From Curtobacterium sp. VKM Ac-2922 (GTDB taxonomy: Bacteria; Actinomycetota; Actinomycetes; Actinomycetales; Microbacteriaceae), in assembly GCF_022815645.1 (NCBI RefSeq), contig NZ_JALGRO010000009.1, positions 130,102-194,101 on the forward strand: a stretch of DNA of 64,000 nucleotides. The letters run 5' to 3'. The notes below the pieces were generated by a model, which did not search any database, was not told where the DNA came from, and saw only the letters and a list, made by a program, of their open reading frames with translations. Shown here piece after piece: positions 8,333 to 16,900 of the stretch; positions within the stretch are counted from its first letter, which is position 1; each line of letters starts with the position of its first letter. The position numbers and the translations under genes were made by a program.

Positions 8333-9076
8333 ATGACCACGAGTGACCTCGCGCCGGGTGACCTCACCGTGACGGACCCCGAGTTCGTCGCGATCCACCA
8401 GCACTTCGCGTTCGACGAGGTGCTCGCGCACACGTCGCTGTCCCAGGCCGACCGGTTCGTCGTCCAGCTCGGCGCGGTCGTCGCCGTGGGCGGACGGACC
8501 GAGTTCCGGGCACTGGTCGTGGCCGCGCTCGACGCCGGGGTCAGCCCCATCGTCGCCAAGGAGGTCGTCTACCAGGCGACCGCGTACGTCGGGTCGGCAC
8601 GCTCGACCGACTTCCTCGTGGTCCTCAACGAGCTGCTGACCGAGCGCGGCGTCGCGCTGCCGCTCGCGGGGCAGTCGACCACGTCCGCGGCGGACCGGCT
8701 GCCGGTCGGCCGGGCGAAACAGAGCGAGATCGTCGGCACCGAGGCGGTCGACCGGATGTACGACCAGGCTCCGGCCGACGCCCTGCACTTCCAGGAGTTC
8801 CTGTCCGGCAACTGCTTCGGCGACTGGTACACGCGCACCGGACTCGACGTGCAGCGCCGCGAACTGCTGACCTTCGCGATCCTGGTCGGGCTCGGCGGCG
8901 CCGACGCCCAGGTGGCCGGGCACGTCGCGATGAACCTGCACGTCGGGAACACCCGACAGGACCTGCTCGACGTCCTCACCGTCCTGGTGCCGTACGTCGG
9001 GTACCCCCGCACACTCAACGGCCTGACGGCCATCAACGACGGCGCCCCCGCCGGCGCAGGAGAGGACCACGCATGA
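8333..9076 (+). CDS. Carboxymuconolactone decarboxylase-family protein (duplicated domain)
   Basis: This 247-residue protein contains two CMD/AhpD-like helical domains: one at about 25-110 (DRFVVQLGAVVAVGG...EFRALV) and one at about 145-235 (LDVQRRELLTFAILVGLGGA). The second contains the conserved Arg-Glu and the downstream His of AVAGHV-type motifs, with one Cys in GNCFGDW. Family members are gamma-carboxymuconolactone decarboxylases or peroxidase-like proteins; the substrate is not visible. ATG 8333 follows GGAAGGA. Its stop overlaps the ATG of the cupin gene, so the products are probably made together. The upstream AraC gene likely regulates it. Confidence 0.85.
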   Translation: MTTSDLAPGDLTVTDPEFVAIHQHFAFDEVLAHTSLSQADRFVVQLGAVVAVGGRTEFRALVVAALDAGVSPIVAKEVVYQATAYVGSARSTDFLVVLNELLTERGVALPLAGQSTTSAADRLPVGRAKQSEIVGTEAVDRMYDQAPADALHFQEFLSGNCFGDWYTRTGLDVQRRELLTFAILVGLGGADAQVAGHVAMNLHVGNTRQDLLDVLTVLVPYVGYPRTLNGLTAINDGAPAGAGEDHA

Positions 9077-9474
9077 ACATCGAGCCCCGCACCCCCACCC
9101 GCAAGAACCCGCCCGAGCAGTTCGCCGGCGACGTCTGGGTCGACAGCATCGTGACCCCGCACGAGGACGGCCAGCACGCCACCGCCGCCCTGGTCCGCTT
9201 CGCACCGGGTGCCCGCACCGCGTGGCACTCCCACGAGAAGGGGCAGTACCTGCACGTCACCGCCGGGGTCGCCCGCTTCGGCACCCGCGACGGCGAGGTC
9301 ATCGAGGTCCACCCCGGCCAGACGCTCTACACCCCGCCCGGACAGGAGCACTTCCACGCCTCGACCGAGGACGGCTTCATGGAGCACATCGCGTTCCTCG
9401 AGCTCGGTGACGACCCGAGCGTGGCGACCACCTGGAAGGAACACGTCACCGACGAGGAGCTCGCCGGACGCTGA
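9073..9474 (+). CDS. Cupin-domain protein
   Basis: This 133-residue single-domain cupin carries the metal-binding pattern in two motifs: WHSHEKGQYLHV near residues 54-65 and a second His within PGQEHFHA near 93-101. ATG 9073 overlaps the stop of the preceding decarboxylase-family gene by four bases. CMD-like proteins paired with a small cupin are common and often annotated as oxidoreductase or decarboxylase partners; the substrate is unknown. The upstream AraC regulator may control both. The reading frame ends cleanly 33 bases before the photolyase-like gene. Confidence 0.87.
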   Translation: MNIEPRTPTRKNPPEQFAGDVWVDSIVTPHEDGQHATAALVRFAPGARTAWHSHEKGQYLHVTAGVARFGTRDGEVIEVHPGQTLYTPPGQEHFHASTEDGFMEHIAFLELGDDPSVATTWKEHVTDEELAGR

Positions 9475-9506
9475 GTCCGGGGAGCATCCCATGCGGTACG
9501 CGCAAG

Positions 9507-10724
9507 ATGGGAGGCGTGTTCATCCCCACCCGAGCAGCCGGCCTCGAAGCACTCGACGAGTTCGTGCCCCACGCGGGCGCCGAATACCGCCGCGACCGCA
9601 ACCACGACCTCGGCCCCGCGCGGACCAACGTCTCCGGGCTGTCGCCGTACATCCGGCACCGCTTGATCACCGAGCACGAGGTGGTCGACGCGGTGCTCGC
9701 CCGTCACAGCCTGTCGGCCGCCGACAAGTTCGTGCAAGAGGTCTTCTGGCGCACCTACTGGAAGGGGTGGCTCGAGCAGCGGCCGGAGGTCTGGCGGCGG
9801 TACCGCGCCGAGGTCCGCGACCTGCTGGCAGCCGACCCGCCCGGCGGGTACGCGGACGCGGTCGCCGGGCGGAGCGGCATCGACGCGATGGACGCCTGGG
9901 TGCGGGAACTCGTCGACACCGGCTACCTGCACAACCACGTCCGGATGTGGTTCGCGAGCATCTGGGTCTTCACGCTCGGGCTGCCGTGGCAGCTCGGTGC
10001 GGACTTCTTCCTCCGGCACCTGCTCGACGGCGATGCCGCATCCAACACGCTGTCGTGGCGGTGGGTCGCCGGGCTGCAGACCAGGGGGAAGACGTACCTG
10101 GCGACGGCGGCGAACATCGCGCAGTACACCGACGGGCGCTTCGCACCCTCCGGGCTGGCCACCACGGCTCGGGCGCTCGACGAGGAACCGTTCCCCCGGC
10201 CCACGGCGATCCGACCCGACGACGTCGACGGCACGGTCGGCGACCGCGTCGGGCTGCTCCTGCACGAGGAGGACCTGGACGCCGCGAGCCTGCTGGCCGA
10301 GCAACCGGGGCTCGTGTCGTCGCTGACCGCGACGGCGGTGTCCGTCGATCCCGACGGGCGTTCTCCTGCGCCCGCCTCGTCGCTGGTGACCGCGTTCACG
10401 ACCGGAGCCGCAGCGGACGCAGCGGAGCACACCCTCGATGCGCAGGGCCGGCCGGCCGAAGTACTCGGTGGGGCGGACCTGACCGTCCTGGTCCGGTGGG
10501 CTACCGCTGCGGGACTCGACACGGTCGTCGTGCCGTACGCCCCCGTCGGACCGGTCAGCGAGCGGCTCGATGCCGCGCGGCCGGCCCTGCACGCCGAGGG
10601 GATCGCGCTCGTCACGGTGCGACGACGGTGGGACAGCCGCGCCTGGCCGCACGCGTCGCGTGGGTTCTTCCCGTTCCGCGGCCAGATCCCGGAGTTGGTG
10701 CAGGCGAGTACTCGGTCGTCCTGA
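9507..10724 (+). CDS. Photolyase/cryptochrome-like FAD-binding protein, unusual domain order
   Basis: The first 230 or so of its 405 residues match the helical FAD-binding domain of photolyases and cryptochromes: VSGLSPYIRHRLI near residue 42, FWRTYWKGWLE near 79, LHNHVRMWFASIW near 141, and the run DGDAASNTLSWRWVAGLQT near 174. The usual N-terminal alpha/beta antenna domain is missing in front. Instead a C-terminal part (about 285-400) with alternating strands and helices follows the FAD domain. DNA repair or light sensing is possible, but not shown. ATG 9507 was chosen; GTG 9516 is an alternative. It stands alone and ends before a hairpin facing tRNA-Val. Confidence 0.75.
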   Translation: MGGVFIPTRAAGLEALDEFVPHAGAEYRRDRNHDLGPARTNVSGLSPYIRHRLITEHEVVDAVLARHSLSAADKFVQEVFWRTYWKGWLEQRPEVWRRYRAEVRDLLAADPPGGYADAVAGRSGIDAMDAWVRELVDTGYLHNHVRMWFASIWVFTLGLPWQLGADFFLRHLLDGDAASNTLSWRWVAGLQTRGKTYLATAANIAQYTDGRFAPSGLATTARALDEEPFPRPTAIRPDDVDGTVGDRVGLLLHEEDLDAASLLAEQPGLVSSLTATAVSVDPDGRSPAPASSLVTAFTTGAAADAAEHTLDAQGRPAEVLGGADLTVLVRWATAAGLDTVVVPYAPVGPVSERLDAARPALHAEGIALVTVRRRWDSRAWPHASRGFFPFRGQIPELVQASTRSS

Positions 10725-10783
10725 CCGGGCCAGGAGGATCGCCCCACCGTCCCCGCGCTGGTCACCGAAACCAGATGGGAACG

Positions 10784-10826
10784 ACGAAGCCCCGGCCGGT
10801 CCTGGTGGACCTGCCGGGGCGTTCGT
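10784..10826. terminator. Hairpin between convergent photolyase-like gene and tRNA-Val(GAC)
   Basis: Arms ACGAAGCCCCGG and GCCGGGGCGTTCGT pair across a short loop. The position between convergent transcripts suggests a bidirectional terminator. Confidence 0.6.
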
Positions 10827-10831
10827 GCTGG

Positions 10832-10903
10832 TGGGCGATACTGGGATCGAACCAGTGACCTCTTCCGTGTCAGGGAAGCGCGCTACCGCTGCGCCAATCG
10901 CCC
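10832..10903 (-). tRNA. tRNA-Val (anticodon GAC)
   Basis: A full cloverleaf folds on the minus strand: acceptor GGGCGAT pairs with the 3' end, the anticodon arm is CTTCC/GGAAG with loop CTGACAC, and the T arm contains GGTTCGATCC. The anticodon GAC reads Val. CCA is not encoded. It is the last of three minus-strand tRNA genes. Confidence 0.95.
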
Positions 10904-10942
10904 AGAGTCTCTGCGGGGCAGAGCCTTGGAGGGTGTTGCTGG

Positions 10943-11013
10943 AGGTGGGGACGGGATTCGAACCCGCGTGGACGGCTTTGCAGGCCGCTGCCTAGCCTCT
11001 CGGCCACCCCACC
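10943..11013 (-). tRNA. tRNA-Cys (anticodon GCA)
   Basis: A minus-strand cloverleaf with acceptor GGTGGGG, D arm containing GGCCGAGAGGC, anticodon loop CTGCAAA (GCA) and T arm GGGTTCGAATCCC. The sequence is typical of actinobacterial tRNA-Cys. It sits 39 bases upstream of tRNA-Val(GAC) on the same strand, so the two are likely processed from one transcript. Confidence 0.95.
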
Positions 11014-11095
11014 ATCGAGGTTCACGTCTCCGTGAGTACCCGAACGGTGGGATACCCTCTGGTGAGAAACCAGCCCCCGAGGGAACCGGTACTCG

Positions 11096-11167
11096 AGCGG
11101 ATGACGAGATTCGAACTCGCGACCCTCACCTTGGCAAGGTGATGCGCTACCACTGCGCCACATCCGC
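11096..11167 (-). tRNA. tRNA-Gly (anticodon GCC)
   Basis: A minus-strand cloverleaf with acceptor GCGGATG, anticodon stem CACCT/AGGTG with loop containing GCC, and T arm GAGTTCGAATCTC. It is the first of the three minus-strand tRNA genes and starts about 220 bases from the divergent tRNA-Val(CAC). Confidence 0.95.
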
Positions 11168-11363
11168 AAGACGTGACCGAGGCCACATCCGTGTCGGCCC
11201 GCTCTCGCGGCGACTCATGAACCTTATCCGACTCCGAGCCCTTTCGCCAAAATCGCTCTCGTTCACCGGGCGTGTCCCCCGAGTCCACGCGGAACGGGGC
11301 TGTCGAACGGCCCGCGACGCGCGCGAGCAGGGCGCCCGGTTCGGCAGTCCCCGCGACATCCGC

Positions 11364-11369
11364 TACTAT
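11364..11369 (+). promoter_or_regulatory. Probable -10 box for tRNA-Val(CAC)
   Basis: TACTAT lies 21 bases before the first base of the plus-strand tRNA, a suitable distance for a start just upstream of a short leader. The -35 region is weak (TTCGGC). Confidence 0.45.
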
Positions 11370-11390
11370 CGATCCGCACGCAAGTGCAGG

Positions 11391-11463
11391 GGGCGATTGG
11401 CGCAGTTGGTAGCGCGCTTCGTTCACACCGAAGAGGTCATCAGTTCGAGTCTGGTATCGCCCA
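11391..11463 (+). tRNA. tRNA-Val (anticodon CAC)
   Basis: A plus-strand cloverleaf with acceptor GGGCGAT, D arm GCGCAGTTGGTAGCGC, anticodon loop TTCACAC (CAC) and T arm CAGTTCGAGTCTG. It is close in sequence to the minus-strand tRNA-Val(GAC), 490 bases away. A strong terminator and the SMC-type operon follow. Confidence 0.95.
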
Positions 11464-11535
11464 CGTATCTACTCACTGCCTGAAGAACATCAGCAGTGCC
11501 TGTAGAACACCCTCGCTGCGGAACATCCGCAGTCC

Positions 11536-11565
11536 AAGAGCCCGACGCCAGCGCGTCGGGCTCTT
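11536..11565 (+). terminator. Rho-independent terminator after tRNA-Val(CAC)
   Basis: A perfect 13-bp stem (AAGAGCCCGACGC and complement) closes a four-base CAGC loop and is followed by TTTGC. This is the most classical terminator in the window and insulates the jet operon from tRNA transcription. Confidence 0.88.
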
Positions 11566-11606
11566 TGCATCCCGGCACCCGAACAGCACAGACCAGCAAG
11601 GGCAGC

Positions 11607-13151
11607 ATGACCGACGTCGACCTGGAGTACGCCCGCGTCCGCGCGGTGCTCGACCGTCCGACGCTCCGGCTGATGTCCCGCCCCACCAGCGCCGTGGTGC
11701 TCGCCGTCTTCCGCACGGTGTTCGACCGCGACGTGCAGTACGTCCCCGCCGAGCGCATGCACCTGCAGGTCGAGGAGCACGTCACCCGGCTGCAGGCGAC
11801 GGGCGCCCGGGTCCCCGCGGGTGACACGCAGCCGGACGAACCGTCCGGCACCCGGGCGAACGGCCGCGCGCTCTGCCGCGAATGGGTCACCGCGCAGTGG
11901 CTCGTCCGCTCGAACTCCCCCGACGGCGACGAGCAGTACTCGCTGACGAGCCACGCCCTCGAGGCCCTGAGCCTGGTCGACGCCCTGTCCTCGGACCGGG
12001 CACTCATCAGCGAGAGCCGTCTGGCGATGATCGTCGACGCCGTACACCGGTGGGCCGCCCGCGCCGAGCCCGACCCCGACGTGCAGATCCGCCGGCTCGA
12101 CGCGCAGATCGCCGAGCTGCAGGCCGAACGCGACCGGCTGGCGAGCGGCGACGAACCGGCCGCGGTCGATGACGAGCGGATGCGGGACGGCTACACGAAC
12201 ATCACCGACCTGATCCGCCAGCTGCCGAGCGACTTCAAGCGCGTCGAAGAGGCGGTCGCGACGATGCACCGGCAGATCGTCGAGGACTTCCGGAACGAGG
12301 TCCGCCCGATCGGCGACATCCTCGACGACTACCTCGCGCGCACGGACACCCTGATGCAGGCCACGCCCGAGGGCCGCGCGTTCGAGGGCGCCTTCGAGCT
12401 GCTCCGCGACGACGCCCTGCTGCTGCGTCTGCGTGAGGACATCACCACGATCCTGGCCCACCCCTTCGCCGAGTCCCTGAGCGGCACCGAACGTCGTGCC
12501 TTCCGCAACACGGTGGCCATCCTCCGGCAGGGCATCGAGGACGTCCTGGCCCAGCGACGCCTGCTCACCGGCACCCTGCGCGACCAGATCGTCGCCCACG
12601 ACGTGGTGCGCGACCGCGAACTCGACGCCGTCCTGCGCAGCGTGAACCGCCGACTCGCGACCCTCATGGATGCCGGAGGCGCGCGCGACCGCGTCCCGCT
12701 GGAACTGCTCCCCCCGGTGGCCGAGGTCGGCACCCTGCGCGAGCGCCTGTTCGACCCCGACGCCGAGGCCGTCCCGCCACCCATCGAGGAACCCGACGAC
12801 AACGTGTTCGACGACCTCGACGTCGAGTCGCTCCGGCGCCACGGTGGGCCCCTGCTCGCCGAGCTCCGTGCGGTGCTCGCCAGCGGCACGGCCGGCACGA
12901 GCGCAGCGGCCTTCCACGCGCTGCCGGCCGACCAGCGCCGACCGGTCGAGCTGTTCGGCCTGGCGCACCTGCTGACCGGCCGCCCCGACTTCGAGACCGC
13001 CGACACCACGGTCCCGCACGTCACGGTGCGGCCGGACGGCACGACGGTCACCTTCACCATGCCGACCGCCGACCTGCTCGGCGTGCGTCCGGCAGCCGAC
13101 ACCTCGGCAGACGAAACCACGGCAGACGACACCACCCAGGAGGCCCGGTGA
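11607..13151 (+). CDS. jetA: Wadjet/Mks subunit JetA (MksF, DUF3375)
   Basis: This 514-residue protein has the kleisin-like MksF/JetA (DUF3375) layout: an N-terminal winged-helix part (about 1-110, including VVLAVFRTVFDR), a long helical coiled-coil middle with a Leu/Glu/Arg-rich run near 150-180, and an acidic C-terminal part. By family it bridges the two heads of the SMC-like ATPase JetC and binds JetB. ATG 11607 is 9 bases after an AAGGG site; upstream frame extension would run through the terminator. Its stop overlaps the jetB start (GTGA). In plasmid-restricting Wadjet systems this gene is followed by jetB, jetC and jetD; jetD is absent here. Confidence 0.85.
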   Translation: MTDVDLEYARVRAVLDRPTLRLMSRPTSAVVLAVFRTVFDRDVQYVPAERMHLQVEEHVTRLQATGARVPAGDTQPDEPSGTRANGRALCREWVTAQWLVRSNSPDGDEQYSLTSHALEALSLVDALSSDRALISESRLAMIVDAVHRWAARAEPDPDVQIRRLDAQIAELQAERDRLASGDEPAAVDDERMRDGYTNITDLIRQLPSDFKRVEEAVATMHRQIVEDFRNEVRPIGDILDDYLARTDTLMQATPEGRAFEGAFELLRDDALLLRLREDITTILAHPFAESLSGTERRAFRNTVAILRQGIEDVLAQRRLLTGTLRDQIVAHDVVRDRELDAVLRSVNRRLATLMDAGGARDRVPLELLPPVAEVGTLRERLFDPDAEAVPPPIEEPDDNVFDDLDVESLRRHGGPLLAELRAVLASGTAGTSAAAFHALPADQRRPVELFGLAHLLTGRPDFETADTTVPHVTVRPDGTTVTFTMPTADLLGVRPAADTSADETTADDTTQEAR

Positions 13152-13996
13152 GCGACACGACGTCGACCGACGTGGACGAGACGGCCGCGTCCGACCCCGG
13201 AACCACGACCGACGTGACCGACCGGTTCGACGGCGTGGACCCCTTCGACGCCGACGCGTCGGTCCCGCTGGACGCGGACGAGCGCGACGACTCGAGCTTC
13301 GCGCTGTTCGAGGGCGACGAGGGTCGGCTCGACGAGCCCCAGCGCCGCGCCTTCGTCGCCCTGCTGCGGCACTCGTACGTCAGCGCCCGCACCCACGCCG
13401 ACGAGTGGCGTGCAGTCCTCGACGCCGAAGGTCAGCTGCGCTCGCGTCTGAACGACCTGTTCCTCGAACTGCACGTCGACCGCGACCGCGAGGTGGCGTG
13501 GAAGCGTCAGGCCCGCTCGGAGAGCCAGCGCCGGACCTTCCCCACGCTGCTGCGCGACGTGCCGTACACCCGCGAGGAGACCATCGTGCTGGTCTACCTG
13601 CGGATGCGCCTGCGTGCCGACGCCCGGCCCGGTCCCGACCAGGTCGTGGTCGACCGGTCCGAGATCCTCGGGCACGTGGCCGGCTTCCGTCCGGCCACCG
13701 CGACCGACCGCACCCGTGACGAGGGCCGCGTGGCGAAGGCCGTCGAGCGCCTGGTCACCGCGCGGATCCTGCTGCGCACGACCGACCCCGACCGCTTCCG
13801 CATCGCGAGTGTCGTCGAGGTCCTGCTGCCGCTCGAGCGGCTGCTCGAGCTCGATCAGTGGTTGGCGAACGCGACCAGCGGACCGATGGGGCCGCTCGAC
13901 GGAGCCGAGCCGGGCCTCCTGTCCGACAGCGACAGCGACAGCGACAGCGACACAGAAGCCGACACGACGACCGAGGAAGACGAGGACCAGGCGTGA
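13148..13996 (+). CDS. jetB: Wadjet/Mks subunit JetB (MksE, DUF4194)
   Basis: This 282-residue protein contains a DUF4194 domain at about 60-240, including FLELHVDRDREVAWKRQA and YTREETIVLVYLRMRLRAD, typical of MksE/JetB subunits that bind the kleisin partner. An acidic, Asp-rich N-terminus (about 1-55) precedes it. The C-terminus has an unusual Ser-Asp repeat (residues 259-268) encoded by a GACAGC tandem repeat, and just before it a PGLLS peptide encoded by one arm of the window's hairpin family. GTG 13148 overlaps the jetA stop, and the jetB stop overlaps the jetC GTG. Co-translation of the three subunits is therefore likely. Confidence 0.85.
   Translation: MSDTTSTDVDETAASDPGTTTDVTDRFDGVDPFDADASVPLDADERDDSSFALFEGDEGRLDEPQRRAFVALLRHSYVSARTHADEWRAVLDAEGQLRSRLNDLFLELHVDRDREVAWKRQARSESQRRTFPTLLRDVPYTREETIVLVYLRMRLRADARPGPDQVVVDRSEILGHVAGFRPATATDRTRDEGRVAKAVERLVTARILLRTTDPDRFRIASVVEVLLPLERLLELDQWLANATSGPMGPLDGAEPGLLSDSDSDSDSDTEADTTTEEDEDQA
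13909..13927 (+). repeat. Single arm of the hairpin family inside jetB
   Basis: GCCGGGCCTCCTGTCCGAC matches one arm of the terminator-like hairpins but has no opposing arm. In frame it encodes Pro-Gly-Leu-Leu-Ser-Asp near the end of JetB. Confidence 0.5.
13925..13952 (+). repeat. Hexanucleotide tandem repeat (GACAGC) in jetB
   Basis: Four GACAGC units plus a partial fifth encode alternating Asp-Ser. Because the unit is two codons, gain or loss of units would change tail length without breaking the frame. Confidence 0.85.
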
Positions 13997-16900
13997 GCGA
14001 CCACCGGCTCGACACCGCCGGCATGCCGGCGCTCTTCGACACCGTCGCGCAGTGGCGCGCCGAGTCCATGCAGGTCGTCAACTGGGGCGGCTTCCACGGC
14101 CACCGCCAGGTCGAGCTGTCCGGCACCGCGACGCTGATCTCCGGCGCGAGCGGCACCGGCAAGTCGACGCTCATGGACGCCTACCTGGCCGTGATGATGC
14201 CGTCCGACGTGCCGTTCAACGGCGCCTCGAACGACGCGACGACCGGGCGCGCGCGGAGCGCCGACCAGCGCAACCTGCTGACGTACCTGCGCGGCAAGGT
14301 GGACACCCGGCGTGACCCCGAGTCGGGCGCGCTGCGCGACGTGAACCTGCGCGGCGACGACAGCATGACGTGGGGTGCGGTCGCGGTGACCTTCCGGAAC
14401 GACGACGAACGGCGATTCACCGTGCTGCGGGCGTACGTCGTGCCGAAGCGGGCGCGCGGCGTCGGGGACATCCAGATGACCATGGCGACGGTCGACGACG
14501 ACTTCGACCTGCGCCGGCTCGAGGACTTCGTGCCCGGTCGGTTCAGCCACCTCGAGCTGACCGGACGGGTCCCCGGGCTCGTCATCCGTGACACCTACCA
14601 CGAGCTGGCGTACACGCTGCAGACCCGGCTCGGGATCGGCGACTCGGGCGGCGGCAACCGGGCGATGCGGCTGCTCGCGCGCATCCAGGCCGGGCAGCAC
14701 ATGCCGACGGTCGACTCGCTCTACAAGTCGCTCGTGCTCGAGACCCCCGCCACGTACGAGGCAGCGGACCGGGCGCTCGCGCACTTCTCGGCGCTCGACG
14801 AGGCGTACGAGGCGATGGACACCGAGGAGCGCAAGGTCCGCATCCTGTCGCCCATCACCGAGCTGCACCTGGAGATCGAACGCTCCCGCTCGGCCGCAGC
14901 CGCCCTCGACGGCATCGCGACGGGCTCCGAGGTGTCGCCGTTCGCGCACTGGACCGCCACCCGCAAGCGGGCACTGCTCGACGACGAGGTCGACCGCAAC
15001 GCCCGGTCCCGCACGGCCGCGCGCGCCGAGGTCGAGGCCGCATCCGCCCGGCACGCCGCCGTCGAGATCGAACTGCGCGAGGCCGAGGGCCGGCTGCGCG
15101 ACTCGGGCGGCAACGCGCTCGCCCAGCTCGAGGACCGGATCGACCGGCGCACGCGCGAGCGATCCACGGTGGAGCGTGCCCGCGGGTCGTTCGACGAGCG
15201 CACGGCCGTCCTCGGGACGTTCACCACGGAGTCGGCGTTCACCGCCGGACAGCGAGCGTCGCACGAGTTCCTCGGCACCTACGCCGACGCCCGCGCCGCG
15301 CTCGACACCCGCCGCGATGCGCTGACACGCGAGGAGTACCCGCTGCTCGACCGCGAACGGTCCCTGCGGCAGGAGCGCCAGTCGCTCGAGCACCGGCAGG
15401 GGGCGATGCCGCTGCCGATGCACGAAGCGCGGGTCGCGATGGCCCAGGCCGCCGGCATCGATCCGGACGACCTGCCGTTCGTCGCCGAGCTGCTCGACGT
15501 GCTGCCCGGCGAAGAACGCTGGCGCACGGCGATCGAGTCCGTCCTGGCCCCCGTCGCCCGCACGCTGCTGGTCGACCAGGACCGCCTCGACGCCTTCAGT
15601 GCCGCCATCGACGCGGTGCGCATCCCCGTCCGCGTGCTGTTCGAGGGCGTGCCGTCGGGTCCGCACCTGGACATCGACGGCGACCCCGCGATGGTGTCCG
15701 GCAAGCTCGCCGTCAAGGAGTCCCCGTTCAGCACGTGGGTGCGGTCGCGGATCGAGTCCGACCGGATCGACGCCCGCTGCGTGGCATCCGCGTCAGACCT
15801 CGGCGGTGGCGGACGACGGGTCACCGAAGCGGGCCAGCTCCGTGACGGCAAGCGCGGCGCCCACGGCGACCGTCGTCAGGCGAACGTGATCGGTTTCACG
15901 AACGAGGCCCGGGTCGTCGCGGTGGAGGCCGAGCTGTCCGCGATCGCTGCGGACCTCGCCACGCTCGAAGCCCGTCGCACCGACGTCGCGCAGGACCTCA
16001 CCGCACTCGACGAGCTGCGGGCAGCACACCAGCACCTGGTGGACACCACGTGGCAGGCGATCGACCTGGCCGGCGTCGACGAGTCCCTGGCACGCCTGTC
16101 GACCGAGCGCGAGGCCCTGCTGGCCGCAGACGACGGACTGCGCTCGCTGCGGGCATCCGTCGCCCGGCTGCGCACCTCGCTCGACGAGGCGGCCGACCGA
16201 CGCGCCGCTGCCCGCCTGACCGTGCAGCGACTCGAGGAGCGACACGCGGTGCTGGTCGACGGGCAGGACGCCGCGGCCGAGATCCTGGCACGGTTCGAGG
16301 ACTCCCCCGCGCTCACGCCCGACCCGCAGCAGGAGCAGCTGCTCGCCGAGACCTTCGACGAGGTCGGCGCGCCCGACGGGGTCGACGGCTTCGACGACGC
16401 GACCAAGCGGCTCCGACGTCGGCTGGAGGAACGGCTTTCCCAGGCGCTCGACGGCGCGGCATCGGCGTCGAACGCGCTGACCATGACGTTCCAGCGTTAC
16501 CAGGACGCGTGGCCCGACCCGAACCTGGGCACCGGCGTCGCGTCGTACCCGGACTACCGCGCGATCCTCGACGACATCGTCGCCACCGGCCTGCACGCCC
16601 GCCGCAGCGAGTGGCGTCGGCGCCTGTCGCAGTGGAGCGGCGAGGACCTGGTCCCGCTCGCCGGGGCGTTCGACCGCGCCTACGCCTCGATCGAGGAGCG
16701 GCTCGAACCGGTGAACGAGATCCTGCGGGACCTGCCGTTCGGGGCGAACCGGGATCGGCTGAAGATCGTCATCCGCCGCGTCACGCGCGAGGACGTCACC
16801 CAGTTCCGCCGTGAGCTCCGGGCCCTGTCCGCGTCGGTCGACACCGAGCTGACCGACGACGTGCTCGAGACCCGCTTCCGGCGCCTCCGGCGGTTCATGG

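Noticed and set aside
10725..11606. Prophage or integrative element at the tRNA cluster
   Set aside because: No integrase, transposase or clear attachment-site pair was seen in the window, although the location invites one.
13855..15666. 603-codon minus-strand frame opposite jetC
   Set aside because: It has no family similarity and overlaps the Walker A region of JetC, a strongly supported gene.
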